Assembly (NCBI GenBank): GCA_963513935.1
Contig: OY740768.1
Location: 14,553,993 to 14,617,992 of the forward strand
DNA: 64,000 bases
DNA from: Aphrophora alni
Taxonomy: Eukaryota; Arthropoda; Insecta; Hemiptera; Aphrophoridae
Direction: 5' to 3'
Shown: positions 51,082 through 62,182 of the stretch, piece by piece
Numbering within the stretch: position 1 is the first letter of the stretch
How the letters are laid out: each line of letters opens with the position of its first letter
Notes under the pieces: model-generated
Told to the model about the DNA's origin: nothing
Databases searched by the model: none
Seen by the model: the letters and a program-made list of their open reading frames with translations, nothing else
Program-made: the position numbers and the translations under genes

Positions 51082-53140
51082 TGTTACCAGGGGACTTAAA
51101 TTTAATAAAGGCGGAACCAAAATGGTAACAATGTTTAGAAATGAAAAATAAAAAAAAGACAAAGACAAGTTTAATAATTAACAAGGCTCAAGTTTATTGA
51201 AAACAGAAAAGAAATTTCGACGGTTCAGACTTTGTCATTTACAACAAAAAACATCCTGACACAAATCATCAGTAAAAAAAAACTTATGATTAACAAGATC
51301 ATAAATTATAAAAGTTATAAGCCCTTAATTGTAACATATAATAATTTAGATAAAAAAAAAATTAATCAACAGATTCTAAAAATTTATCCCCCCCTTTTAG
51401 TTTATATATATATATATTTATAGTTACAAAAATTTAACAATAAAAAAAAGACAATGAGCACAGCTTAATAATTCACAGAATTATAATTAATCAAAAAAAA
51501 GATTATACGCCCTTAAAGTAAAAGTATAATAATAAAAAAAAATTAATCAAGATTTTCAAAAAAAAACTTATCCCCCCTTTTTAGTTTAGTTTATAAGATG
51601 ATAGTTTCCTTTTAAACAGTAACAGAATTTAACAAAATATAAAAGAGCTTGATATTTTAAGTTCAAGAAAGATCATATCTATAGTTAACATGTTTATCAC
51701 TAAACTAAAGTAACATAATATAATTGGTTTGAAAATTTCTTAAAAAAAAACTGTATTGGCCAATAAATTTATATTTAAAAAAAAAAAAGGAAAATAATTT
51801 AGAATTTTGAAATTTTGTTAATTGACGTCAATTATTTTAATTTAGAAACTAACCTCTTGGAGGTTGTTAGGACCGAAAATTGCATGCAGGCTCCACCCAA
51901 TAAATTGTTATATAATTTATAAATAATTACAAAAGTCTACATCTAGAAAATAGTTTGAAGGAACACATATTTGCGGAAGTAAATTTAGGCACATAAATCA
52001 TATGAGTTAGTTAAAGTTCAGTAAAGTCAGCTGTAAAAAAAAAAGGACATCACTTTTATGCACTTGAAAATCTGAAGTTATGTGATGCAAAAACGTGTTT
52101 TGCCAACAGGACGAAACTTGCTAGGATGATTCGCTGGTTTGCGCAATATGAGACAAGAATTTCTCTATTTCTCCTACCAGCATATTGGCTGTGGCAAACA
52201 AAAAACACGTTTCTTTTAGCGTCTGTGCAAGATCAGACATGTTGTAGCATTAATGTTCTTTATGGAAGAAAATATCTGGTTATTTGTCAAAATTAAAGTA
52301 AATTAATTGCATCACAGAAATTCGTTAAGATTGTAATTAAAAGCTTCTTAGATGATTATAAATTTATTTATATATATAGTTTTGTTTTAAAAGAAAGCTT
52401 GTATAAGACTTGTAAGATTCTTCAAAAGTCTATAAAACGAAATTTTCTGATTTAGAAGAAATTTCTCTAATTGTTTTATATTTGACATGTTCAATAGGAT
52501 ATTCTGATCATTTAATGTTCAACATTAGTCTGCACTTATTTCACAAAATTGTTCAAAACTTAAAATGTGCCTTTACAAGGTTTTGTAAATGATGTTTTAA
52601 GAAAAGAAAATTTTTATAATCATTCAGTTTCAAAAGAAAATTGAATATTAAATAAAACATGAAATACATATTTTAAAGAATACATGATAATTAACAAATT
52701 ATTTTAAAAATTAACAAAATATATAATATGACAAAATCTGTAAGGTTGAAGTACCTGGTTAATCCTGTCGCAGTTCGCGTGAGCTTGTACCGAGAAAAAT
52801 GATGGTTAATTTAACATTTTTGAACTAGGTTATTTAAACTAAAACGCACAAACTGTAAATTAACATGATGTTGTATGAGACTTGTAAGGTTAGAGAGAAA
52901 AAAAACTTTTGTTAGATGAGTGATGCAGAATGTAGACCATGTTGTTATCACATCTAGACTGTGGACCGGGTATTAGAGAAGCTAGCTTGACCGGCGAATG
53001 GACTTTGTGTTCGGTATCAGGCGATGCTTGGTTTTGGAGCGGGCCGCCAGGTGCCAGCATCTGTCAAGGGACGGAAATTGGATGTGGAAGAGTTAATGAA
53101 GTTATATTGCGGAAGTGTTTTTTTGAATTTAAATGCTACA
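51082..53140 (-). repeat. 3' LTR of Gypsy element
   Basis: 2,059 bp. In element orientation it begins TGTAGC at 53140 and ends GGTAACA at 51082. It contains several A-rich and AATAAA-like runs. It differs from the other LTR at 51387 (T versus C) and 52897 (G versus A) and in A-run lengths. Plus-strand open frames inside both LTRs are on the wrong strand for the element. Confidence 0.95.
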
Positions 53141-53153
53141 GCTCTCCCCCCCC
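53141..53153 (-). other. polypurine tract
   Basis: In element orientation GGGGGGGGAGAGC lies directly before the 3' LTR. It is the expected primer for plus-strand DNA synthesis. Confidence 0.8.
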
Positions 53154-53922
53154 GAAAGACGGAGTTAGTGTAGAAAAGAAAGGGGGCCAGAAGGGCCTCC
53201 CACAAAATTTAGAAAAGGAGAGAGAGAGTGTGCTTTAAGGGGTAAAAAAAAATTTCCTCTCAGACAGGTGTTTTAGACCTCGAGATAAACAAAAGACAAA
53301 CTAAGACTAACATGCATAGCGAGTGCCACATTAACTATATGTAGTTCGACAGAACCGGTCAGTATACCTTCACCAAGATAAACAACAAAGAACAAATGCA
53401 CCAAACTTAACTATTAAGAAGATGGACTCACTATGTCCTCGTCCGAAGACGTTATGGTGACGAAGAAATAGAAGAGTTCATGACGCTCTCTATATTCCCG
53501 TCGCATCGATTACACCCGCGAAGTGCTCGATGTTAAGATATGTCTAGATAGGGTAACATGTCAGGTACATGTAGCGGCCATTGCCGTAAAGTGGAACCTC
53601 ATAGTTGATCAGACTATGGGTTGAAAAGCGTCAAGTCCGGGGAACAGTGAGATATATCACTGGACAAGGAAAAATCAATATCTCTTCGCCTGCAACCATC
53701 TATACTGATTACGGCACGGAGGGGCTCTAGGAGAGCTCAGCCCACCGATGCCCAAACATACAGATGTGCATTTGGCTTAGAGGAAATACGGCTTGGTTCC
53801 GTATTTTATTATGTTCTGCAGTGCACAGAAAGAAGACTACCAGATGACAATTTGTGCGGGCCAAGAAAGATCAGATAGAAAATTAAATCGTAAAGGAGAA
53901 GGTTCTAGGAATTTGTTAATAT
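53154..53922 (-). other. 3' untranslated region of Gypsy element
   Basis: About 770 bp between the Gag-Pol stop and the polypurine tract. No envelope-like frame of useful length was found on the element's sense strand. Confidence 0.6.
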
Positions 53923-56900
53923 TTAATTTATATGATGAGGTTTGAGTTGCTCGACGTGTGCTTTTTTAATAAAACGAGGTGAATTGGCGAAAGAAAGCGC
54001 AACGGTAACTGGAGTAAGAAAATCGATGATCCGGAAGGGACCTGACCATCGAGGCATCAATTTAGCAGCTCGCTTGTCTATGGCGGAGCTAAGAGGGTGT
54101 GTTTTACACCAGACAAGATCGTTGATTTTATACAGATGAGGCTTCCTGAATTTGTTATAGGTCTTTTCGGCCTTTTGGTGCGCTTTCATTATATTGTCTT
54201 TGGCCTGGCGCCAAACTTGTGATGGATTAGTATTAGGTTTTGGAAGGAGATCGTGTATGTTCCAGCTGAGACTCAGTGGTGTATTGGGGAGAAAATTAAA
54301 AAGAATGCTAAAAGGTGTTGCTTTAAGAGTCTCATGATGTGCGAAATTGAAAGCCAGCTGAAGCCAGCAAAGGGAGTCGTCCCAAGAGGATTGATTTTTG
54401 GAGTGATAGGCGATAAGGGCTGCCTTAAGGTTTCTGTTAAGTCTTTCCGCATTATTAGGTTGGGGGTGATAAGGGGATAAAGTTGCATGCTTAATACCGC
54501 GAGAAAAACAAAAGTTGCGGAAGACATGTGATACAAAACATTGTGCATTGTCAGAGATTATTATCTTTGGAAAACCAAAATTTTGAAAAATGTTTTGGCT
54601 TAAGGCCTTAATTGTACTGTGGGAAGTTGCATCTCTGACAGGCATGAGCCAGGTGAATTTTGAGAACTGGTCAACTGCGACCAGTATCATGTTGTAGCCC
54701 TGTTTTGTCCTAGGAAGCTGTCCGACGTAGTCGATATGTAATTTTTCCATGGGACGATTGGGAACCGTTGAGGCAAGGTATCCTAATTTGGAGTTGTGAG
54801 CGGGTTTGCTTACAGCGCACACCGAACAAGCTCGCACTTTAGACGTGACATCCTGTTTTAAAGTTGGCCAATAAAAATTCTCCTTTACCTTAAACAAAGT
54901 TTTAAGTATTCCAAGATGACCACCCACAACGGAGTCGTGATGATAATTAATCACCAGGTCGACTAAGGACTGAGGTAAATAAATTCTGGTGGGCTTTTCC
55001 AGATGATTTTTCAGGCAAAGAACACCTTTACTTAAACAGTACTTCTCCGAAGAGATGTTCTGTTCGAGGTCGGCAATGATATTTTTCAAAATAGGGTCGG
55101 CCTTTTGATGAGTCTGGATGTCATGAAAAGCTAGAGGAAAATTTGTGAGGAGACTGGTACACGAAAAGGTGACATTTTCTTCGTTGAAATTTTCCGGTTC
55201 AAACATGCGCGAGAGGGAGTCTGCTATGATGTTCTGAGTTCCTCTTATGTGCGCTACCCTAAATTTCAATGAAGTCAACTTGGCAATCCATCGGCCTAAT
55301 TTACCAAGTTGACGAGGACGTGCTAAAAGCCAAGAAAGGGCTTGGTTGTCGGTTTCTAACAGGAATTCCCGATGTTCTAGATATTGCCTAAATTTTTCTA
55401 CTCCAAAAACTACTGCTAGACATTCGGCTTCATATGCAGATGAGGCTTTTCTTTCTGCAGGTGTTAAAGTACGTGAAGCGTACGCTATGGGCTGGCGTGA
55501 GCCGTCAATTTCTTGGAGTAGAACTGCTCCAAGGGCCACCGAGCTCGCATCCGTTTGCAGGATGAATGGTTTGGCGAAATCGGCCATCCGGAGAACCGGA
55601 GGCTGTGTTATTGCCTCCCGAAGATGTTTAAAAGCTTTCTCTTGTTCAGCTTGCCAAGAGAATTTTTGGCCCTTCCTCCGAAGCAGATTTAGAGGCGCAG
55701 CGTGCTCCGCGAAATTTGGAATGAATTTAGCAAAGAAGTTGACCATTCCAATAAATCTGGAAACGGCCTTAGGGTTCTTGGGTTGCGGAAAATTTCTAAT
55801 TGCTTTTGTTCTAGATGGGTCGATTTGCACGCCACGAGAAGAAACTAGGTGTCCTAAAAAGCTTATCTCATTCACAGCGAAACGGACCTTATCTGGGTTA
55901 ACAGTCAAGCCAGCCCGCCGCAAACGAGTAAGGACTTCGCGAAGATGTTTTTGATGCTCTTCCCAAGTTTTGGAGTAGATGACTAGGTCATCCAGATAAT
56001 TAAAAATGAATTTAAATTTGATGTCATGGAAGACCTGATCCAAGAGTCTGGTAAGCACTTGGGCACCAGTACAGAGTCCAAAAGGGACTCGAGTAAACTG
56101 ATAAAGCATCCAAGGAGTACAAAAGCTGGTAATTTGTTTGGACTTTTGAGACAAAGGGATTTGATGATAAGCTGAATTTAGATCGAATACTGTGAAATAT
56201 TTGGCACCGACAAACCAGTTAAAACTTTGATGTAAGTTAGGTAGCGGCACCGCTTCGACGACGATGTTTTGATTGAGCCTCCGATAATCAATCACCATCC
56301 TTGTTTTCTTTTCGGGATGTTGAACCAGAAAAACAGGGGATGCATATGCCGACCGGCTGGGTTCTACTACTCCTGAATCTAACAATTCGTTGATGTGTTC
56401 GCGGAGGTATTCCATTTTGGGAGGTGCCAATTGGTATGGAGAACACTTGACCGGAGTGTTGTCCTTCAGTTGAATATCGTATTCAACTAGATGTGTTAGA
56501 CCTAACCTTTTTGTGAGTACCTGAGGAAAATCATTAATTATTTTTTGAATGGTGTTTTTATCGTTCTTTTGAAGATGACCTAAAGGATCAGGAGCAGTAG
56601 ATTCAGATGTTGTGGACACTATAGGTTTATACGCAGAATTACTAAAATTACATAGAGGAAAAACAATAGACCTTGAAAATTTGAAATAGAAGTTTTTTGC
56701 TGAAAGATCAAGTACCAGTCCCGTTTTAGATATGAAATCTGATCCGAGGATCAGAGGACACGACAACTTATGCGCCACCAGAAAATCCACATTCCAACTA
56801 CAATGTTCCATTTTAAGATGAAGACGACAAGAGTAGGAAATGGGCAACCTTTTTCCAGAAGCCGTGACACAATCAGCCTTCACCCTGGTTATGGATTTAA

Positions 56901-58473
56901 AAGCCTTGGTGTTCTTTAATTTTTTAAAAAGGGCTTTAGAAATGACGCATCTTACTGAACCGGAGTCCAGCAGAGCCTTAACTTTAATTTGCCCAAAAGC
57001 TACTTCCACCAAAGGCAAAAACTGATCGTTCAGACCCCTAGATTTAAGAGAAATGTTATTTTTTTTTTGAAGTTTGTAGTTGGAAAGCTTAGAGCTGGAA
57101 TAGGTTTGCCTAGACCTATTCCGTAGAGAGAAGAATTTACAACCCCAGATATAGTGACCGGGTATGCCACAATGATAACAGATGGGAGTAACGTAATTTT
57201 GAATTTTATTGCCGAAATTGTTTGTTCTTAAATAGGAAATTGAGTTTAAATTTTGAAAAGATGGTTTATTAAAGAAATGTGGTTTCGTGTTATGTTTAAA
57301 TCCGATGTGGTTGGTTTTTGAACGGGAGGCTAGCCTGCGCCTGTTTTTGGGAGGGTATTGCCTTGTTGGAGGCCGGTTCCGACATTCTGGGCTTCTATGT
57401 CCCGGCTGTCCGCAACTGTAACAGACCACTGGTCTTGTAGGTCTAAAATTAGTACTTCTAGCTTCGGGTCTCACTAATGGAGCCCTTTGCCTGTCAGTAT
57501 ACATGACGTTATTGACATGTGCGCAGAGCCGATCTAAGTCTGCAAAATTTTTAGGTTTGGCAACAAAAAGTAAGCAGTTGCGGACTTCCGGAGACAGTCC
57601 CTCCAGAATGACGTCCGTGACCTCCAATTCGGACTTATCTAAATTTAAAGTTTCTGCAGCCTCTTTAATTTGATTAACAAAAATGTGCACCGCCTCGTTA
57701 GTCTTCTGGGGCCTATAAAATAACTCCTGCACTAGAGAAGCCAACCTTTTCGAAGGTATGAAGAGACTTAAGGCCTCTTTGTGAAAAGTCTTAAATGTCT
57801 GATGTCTAATCAGACATGAATTTAAAGGGCCCTGAGCATAGGGCATCAGAAAATTATTAATGTTTAAAGCTACGTCCGGGTAAGTTTTGACAATTTTTAA
57901 AGCGATTTTAAAAAAAATTAATAATTTATCAAGGTCGAACCCATCTGTCTGAGGAATTGTTTTAATGATCTGTTCGGCAGGATGACTTAATTTTCCGTAT
58001 AAGGAAATGTATGGACAGCCTTTCGAACTGCTAGGAGTGGTTTGCTGAGGATCGAAAGCTTTAAATTTTTCTTCGAGTGTTGCGAAATTGTTATGTAGCT
58101 CGGCCAGATCCCGTGGCACGTTGTTGTCTGCAACTTTTAGTTGCTCAGTTTGCACCCGAGTTAGGAACTCTATTCGTCTTCCGAAGGCATTCATCCGCGC
58201 GCGAAAACGATGTATTCTGTAACCCTTTTCTGGATCTAAGTTCTCCAGGTCATCCTGTAAGATGAACAAGGAGTTTTGCGCTAGCGATATCTGCTGCAAA
58301 AGGATCTCTTCGGTGAAATTTCCGAATTCGGGCTCAACGTTATTCTGTAAAAGGGACCTAAGAGAGGTTCGCATTTCTGCTATTGTGTCTTGCTCACCAC
58401 CTCTAGCCACGACTTCGAAGGTGAGTTCAGTTCTTTTTAGGTCATTTACCAAACCCAGCAAGTTTACTGCCAT
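53923..58473 (-). CDS. Gag-Pol polyprotein, Ty3/Gypsy type
   Basis: A single 1,516-residue frame from an ATG in AAAATGG context. Residues 1-345 are Gag-like. Two CCHC zinc knuckles follow at C351/C354/H359/C364 and C432/C435/H440/C445. An aspartic protease has LLDSG at 501-505. Reverse transcriptase has FDLNSAYH (D764) and YLDD (826-829). RNase H has QTDAS (D975), E1017 and D1042. Integrase has an HHCC finger (near H1179 to C1219) and a D1248, D1308, E1343 triad, then the SGPF module near 1477-1480. All catalytic residues are present and there are no stops or frameshifts. Gag and Pol are fused in frame, so no frameshift signal is needed. No chromodomain is visible. The polyprotein would drive capsid assembly, reverse transcription and integration. 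Clade is not resolved by eye. Confidence 0.95.
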   Translation of the reverse strand: MAVNLLGLVNDLKRTELTFEVVARGGEQDTIAEMRTSLRSLLQNNVEPEFGNFTEEILLQQISLAQNSLFILQDDLENLDPEKGYRIHRFRARMNAFGRRIEFLTRVQTEQLKVADNNVPRDLAELHNNFATLEEKFKAFDPQQTTPSSSKGCPYISLYGKLSHPAEQIIKTIPQTDGFDLDKLLIFFKIALKIVKTYPDVALNINNFLMPYAQGPLNSCLIRHQTFKTFHKEALSLFIPSKRLASLVQELFYRPQKTNEAVHIFVNQIKEAAETLNLDKSELEVTDVILEGLSPEVRNCLLFVAKPKNFADLDRLCAHVNNVMYTDRQRAPLVRPEARSTNFRPTRPVVCYSCGQPGHRSPECRNRPPTRQYPPKNRRRLASRSKTNHIGFKHNTKPHFFNKPSFQNLNSISYLRTNNFGNKIQNYVTPICYHCGIPGHYIWGCKFFSLRNRSRQTYSSSKLSNYKLQKKNNISLKSRGLNDQFLPLVEVAFGQIKVKALLDSGSVRCVISKALFKKLKNTKAFKSITRVKADCVTASGKRLPISYSCRLHLKMEHCSWNVDFLVAHKLSCPLILGSDFISKTGLVLDLSAKNFYFKFSRSIVFPLCNFSNSAYKPIVSTTSESTAPDPLGHLQKNDKNTIQKIINDFPQVLTKRLGLTHLVEYDIQLKDNTPVKCSPYQLAPPKMEYLREHINELLDSGVVEPSRSAYASPVFLVQHPEKKTRMVIDYRRLNQNIVVEAVPLPNLHQSFNWFVGAKYFTVFDLNSAYHQIPLSQKSKQITSFCTPWMLYQFTRVPFGLCTGAQVLTRLLDQVFHDIKFKFIFNYLDDLVIYSKTWEEHQKHLREVLTRLRRAGLTVNPDKVRFAVNEISFLGHLVSSRGVQIDPSRTKAIRNFPQPKNPKAVSRFIGMVNFFAKFIPNFAEHAAPLNLLRRKGQKFSWQAEQEKAFKHLREAITQPPVLRMADFAKPFILQTDASSVALGAVLLQEIDGSRQPIAYASRTLTPAERKASSAYEAECLAVVFGVEKFRQYLEHREFLLETDNQALSWLLARPRQLGKLGRWIAKLTSLKFRVAHIRGTQNIIADSLSRMFEPENFNEENVTFSCTSLLTNFPLAFHDIQTHQKADPILKNIIADLEQNISSEKYCLSKGVLCLKNHLEKPTRIYLPQSLVDLVINYHHDSVVGGHLGILKTLFKVKENFYWPTLKQDVTSKVRACSVCAVSKPAHNSKLGYLASTVPNRPMEKLHIDYVGQLPRTKQGYNMILVAVDQFSKFTWLMPVRDATSHSTIKALSQNIFQNFGFPKIIISDNAQCFVSHVFRNFCFSRGIKHATLSPYHPQPNNAERLNRNLKAALIAYHSKNQSSWDDSLCWLQLAFNFAHHETLKATPFSILFNFLPNTPLSLSWNIHDLLPKPNTNPSQVWRQAKDNIMKAHQKAEKTYNKFRKPHLYKINDLVWCKTHPLSSAIDKRAAKLMPRWSGPFRIIDFLTPVTVALSFANSPRFIKKAHVEQLKPHHIN

Positions 58474-59193
58474 TTTAACTGTTGCTGATAATTATTTAAA
58501 AAAAAAAAATAAACCAAGTAATTTAATAAAAAAAAATTTCTTTTAAGATGATGCAAAAAAAAATGAAAGAGCCAGAGAAAGACTCAAGAATTATATGTAG
58601 TGTAGTTGTTGTGTATATATGTGTGTGTGTAAGTATGAATTGATACAGACAAGCGAAAGAAAACTCGAGAAAATTTTGAAGGAAATTTTTGAATATTTTT
58701 TTTTGTTTTTTTTTGTTTCTAACTATTTTTGGGGTTTTATTATTTATTTAAATTTTTTTTGGAATTCCCGAATGAGCCCGCTGTCTGGATCAAATTCAGT
58801 GAATGACTAGTGTGCAGTGTATGTAAATATATATATATATAAAAAATATTTAAGCAGACAAAATAATAATAAAAAAAAATTTTATCAAAATTGGTTTAGA
58901 AGTTTTTGTGTAAGTGTTTATAAAAATAAATAAATAATAAATAAAAAAGAGACTATAGATTTATAGAGATTTGAATATTTAAAATAAATAGAATAAAAAA
59001 AAAATTTCATCAGCAACAGTTGTGCAGTATTTGAAAAAGCTGCAAAACATAAAAATGAGCCTTGTTTAACAGAATAATTTTGAATTTAAATTTAGATAGT
59101 TCCAATGCGAAATTTTGAAAATTAACTACGGTTCCAGAATTTAAAATAAACCACGCTAGAATTTAATTTAACCACACTAGAATCTAGAATCAA
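58474..59193 (-). other. 5' leader of Gypsy element
   Basis: About 720 bp between primer site and Gag start. It is very AT-rich, with A-runs and T-runs and only short open frames. The imperfect direct repeat ACCACGCTAGAATTTAA / ACCACACTAGAATCTAG lies next to the primer site. Confidence 0.6.
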
Positions 59194-59209
59194 CCACGCT
59201 CTGCTACCA
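59194..59209 (-). other. primer binding site, initiator tRNA-Met type
   Basis: In element orientation TGGTAGCAGAGCGTGG begins six bases after the 5' LTR. Its first twelve bases are complementary to the 3' end of insect initiator tRNA-Met (...GCTCTGCTACCA), with two mismatches in the next four. Confidence 0.75.
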
Positions 59210-59215
59210 AAAACA

Positions 59216-61274
59216 TGTTACCAGGGGACTTAAATTTAATAAAGGCGGAACCAAAATGGTAACAATGTTTAGAAATGAAAAATAAAAAAAAGACAAAGAC
59301 AAGTTTAATAATTAACAAGGCTCAAGTTTATTGAAAACAGAAAAGAAATTTCGACGGTTCAGACTTTGTCATTTACAACAAAAAACATCCTGACACAAAT
59401 CATCAGTAAAAAAAAACTTATGATTAACAAGATCATAAATTATAAAAGTTATAAGCCCTTAATTGTAACATATAATAATTTAGATAAAAAAAAAATTAAT
59501 CAACAGATTCTAAAAATTTACCCCCCCCTTTTAGTTTATATATATATATATTTATAGTTACAAAAATTTAACAATAAAAAAAAGACAATGAGCACAGCTT
59601 AATAATTCACAGAATTATAATTAATCAAAAAAAAGATTATACGCCCTTAAAGTAAAAGTATAATAATAAAAAAAAATTAATCAAGATTTTCAAAAAAAAA
59701 CTTATCCCCCCTTTTTAGTTTAGTTTATAAGATGATAGTTTCCTTTTAAACAGTAACAGAATTTAACAAAATATAAAAGAGCTTGATATTTTAAGTTCAA
59801 GAAAGATCATATCTATAGTTAACATGTTTATCACTAAACTAAAGTAACATAATATAATTGGTTTGAAAATTTCTTAAAAAAAAACTGTATTGGCCAATAA
59901 ATTTATATTTAAAAAAAAAAAGGAAAATAATTTAGAATTTTGAAATTTTGTTAATTGACGTCAATTATTTTAATTTAGAAACTAACCTCTTGGAGGTTGT
60001 TAGGACCGAAAATTGCATGCAGGCTCCACCCAATAAATTGTTATATAATTTATAAATAATTACAAAAGTCTACATCTAGAAAATAGTTTGAAGGAACACA
60101 TATTTGCGGAAGTAAATTTAGGCACATAAATCATATGAGTTAGTTAAAGTTCAGTAAAGTCAGCTGTAAAAAAAAAAAGGACATCACTTTTATGCACTTG
60201 AAAATCTGAAGTTATGTGATGCAAAAACGTGTTTTGCCAACAGGACGAAACTTGCTAGGATGATTCGCTGGTTTGCGCAATATGAGACAAGAATTTCTCT
60301 ATTTCTCCTACCAGCATATTGGCTGTGGCAAACAAAAAACACGTTTCTTTTAGCGTCTGTGCAAGATCAGACATGTTGTAGCATTAATGTTCTTTATGGA
60401 AGAAAATATCTGGTTATTTGTCAAAATTAAAGTAAATTAATTGCATCACAGAAATTCGTTAAGATTGTAATTAAAAGCTTCTTAGATGATTATAAATTTA
60501 TTTATATATATAGTTTTGTTTTAAAAGAAAGCTTGTATAAGACTTGTAAGATTCTTCAAAAGTCTATAAAACGAAATTTTCTGATTTAGAAGAAATTTCT
60601 CTAATTGTTTTATATTTGACATGTTCAATAGGATATTCTGATCATTTAATGTTCAACATTAGTCTGCACTTATTTCACAAAATTGTTCAAAACTTAAAAT
60701 GTGCCTTTACAAGGTTTTGTAAATGATGTTTTAAGAAAAGAAAATTTTTATAATCATTCAGTTTCAAAAGAAAATTGAATATTAAATAAAACATGAAATA
60801 CATATTTTAAAGAATACATGATAATTAACAAATTATTTTAAAAATTAACAAAATATATAATATGACAAAATCTGTAAGGTTGAAGTACCTGGTTAATCCT
60901 GTCGCAGTTCGCGTGAGCTTGTACCGAGAAAAATGATGGTTAATTTAACATTTTTGAACTAGGTTATTTAAACTAAAACGCACAAACTGTAAATTAACAT
61001 GATGTTGTATGAGACTTGTAAGGTTAGAGAAAAAAAAAACTTTTGTTAGATGAGTGATGCAGAATGTAGACCATGTTGTTATCACATCTAGACTGTGGAC
61101 CGGGTATTAGAGAAGCTAGCTTGACCGGCGAATGGACTTTGTGTTCGGTATCAGGCGATGCTTGGTTTTGGAGCGGGCCGCCAGGTGCCAGCATCTGTCA
61201 AGGGACGGAAATTGGATGTGGAAGAGTTAATGAAGTTATATTGCGGAAGTGTTTTTTTGAATTTAAATGCTACA
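59216..61274 (-). repeat. 5' LTR of Gypsy element
   Basis: 2,059 bp, offset 8,134 bp from the 3' LTR, nearly identical to it. It ends in TG/CA and is followed by ATAT at 61275-61278. Confidence 0.95.
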
Positions 61275-61725
61275 ATATAATTATAAACTGATGTAAAAAG
61301 TGGACATTTCTTCATAAACATCCAAACTACAATCTGTGTTTCTATAAATTATAGTTAAATGTTATTAATACATTGTTTCCAATTCACATCAGTTTATTTT
61401 GACGTTTAGTTAAGACTAGAAGGATTCAAGGAATGTGATAATGGTAAATTGTAGCAGAGGAAACTGCTATAAGATGATTATTAATAATGTGAAAATATAA
61501 TCTGGAGTTTTCTTCAAAATTTACAGTTGCTTGTTTGCGTCTAAAATTAAAACTAAGATTGCCAGAAGTACGGATTAAGTTTACAGGGGATTTTCTGGGC
61601 AGATTGTTGTGATGTTTTATCTTTGTGGTATTCCTCACCTACAAACACATGTTAATAATACTAATTAGTATATTTAGAGTACTGTGTATATAAAGAAATG
61701 GTTAAATTTATATTTAAAACATATG
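61275..61725. other. intron sequence, one unexplained open frame
   Basis: A minus-strand frame at about 61426-61638 (RNTTKIKHHNNLPRKSPVN...) has a coding-like look and an AG|G that would suit the phase of exon 62851. I find no donor in the phase needed to reach exon 50953, so it is not called as an exon. Confidence 0.3.
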
Positions 61726-62007
61726 TTAACCAATATAGGATACATTAAATAATATTAAGTAGTACAGAAAACCAACAAAACCAAAGAAAGAGGTGTAACT
61801 CAAAAATGGCGGATTTTATGTAGTTTTATATTATGATAAAAAAAACAAGACAGTGCCAATTATTTTTTAACCAATATATGCTACATTAAATAATATTAAG
61901 TAGTACAGAAAACCAACAAAACCAAAGAAAGAGGTGTGACTCAAGAATGGCTGATTTGATGTAATTTTATATTATGATAAAAAAAAAACGAGACAGTGCC
62001 AATTTTT
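61726..62007 (+). repeat. 141-bp tandem duplication
   Basis: Two copies start TTAACCAATATA at 61726 and 61867. Both carry AAATAATATTAAGTAGTACA and GAGACAGTGCCAATT-like ends with a few substitutions. Confidence 0.85.
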
Positions 62008-62182
62008 TGTTTAGAATATCTATAATTATGTGAATAACGACTTTAAAAGATTAGAAAAAAATATAATTTTTAATTAATCTCCTCCCGCTCTGTATTTCTT
62101 GCGGGGAAAACTTAGATATAAACTGATCACTTTAGACTGTATTTCTGAGGATTTCTCTATTTTTTATGGGTTCAAAAATATT

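Larger units (their letters stand above)
51082..61274 (-). mobile_element. complete Ty3/Gypsy LTR retrotransposon
   Basis: The element is 10,193 bp, bounded by TG...CA ends and a 4-bp ATAT duplication. It has two 2,059-bp LTRs, a primer binding site, a polypurine tract and one uninterrupted Gag-Pol frame in the order protease, reverse transcriptase, RNase H, integrase. That order with a GPF module after integrase defines Ty3/Gypsy (Metaviridae). There is no envelope frame: the 782 bp between the Gag-Pol stop and the 3' LTR has no substantial minus-strand frame. I noticed only two substitutions and a few homopolymer-length changes between the LTRs, so insertion was recent. It sits in an intron of the TSP1/EGF gene, in the same direction. 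Confidence 0.95.

Noticed and set aside
52939..53238. Plus-strand frame of 99 codons, repeated at 61073-61291
   Set aside because: It lies inside both LTRs on the strand opposite to the Gypsy element and has no recognised domain. The two copies are explained by LTR duplication.
53154..53922. Envelope gene downstream of Gag-Pol
   Set aside because: No sense-strand frame of useful length, no signal peptide and no membrane segment in this interval.
55346..55954. Plus-strand frame of 202 codons
   Set aside because: It is antisense to the reverse transcriptase and RNase H part of Gag-Pol, so it is a shadow of a strongly coding region.
61426..61638. Possible extra exon of the TSP1/EGF gene
   Set aside because: An acceptor in suitable phase exists (AG|G before AATACC), but no donor in phase 2 was found, and skipping it gives a clean 62851-to-50953 junction.
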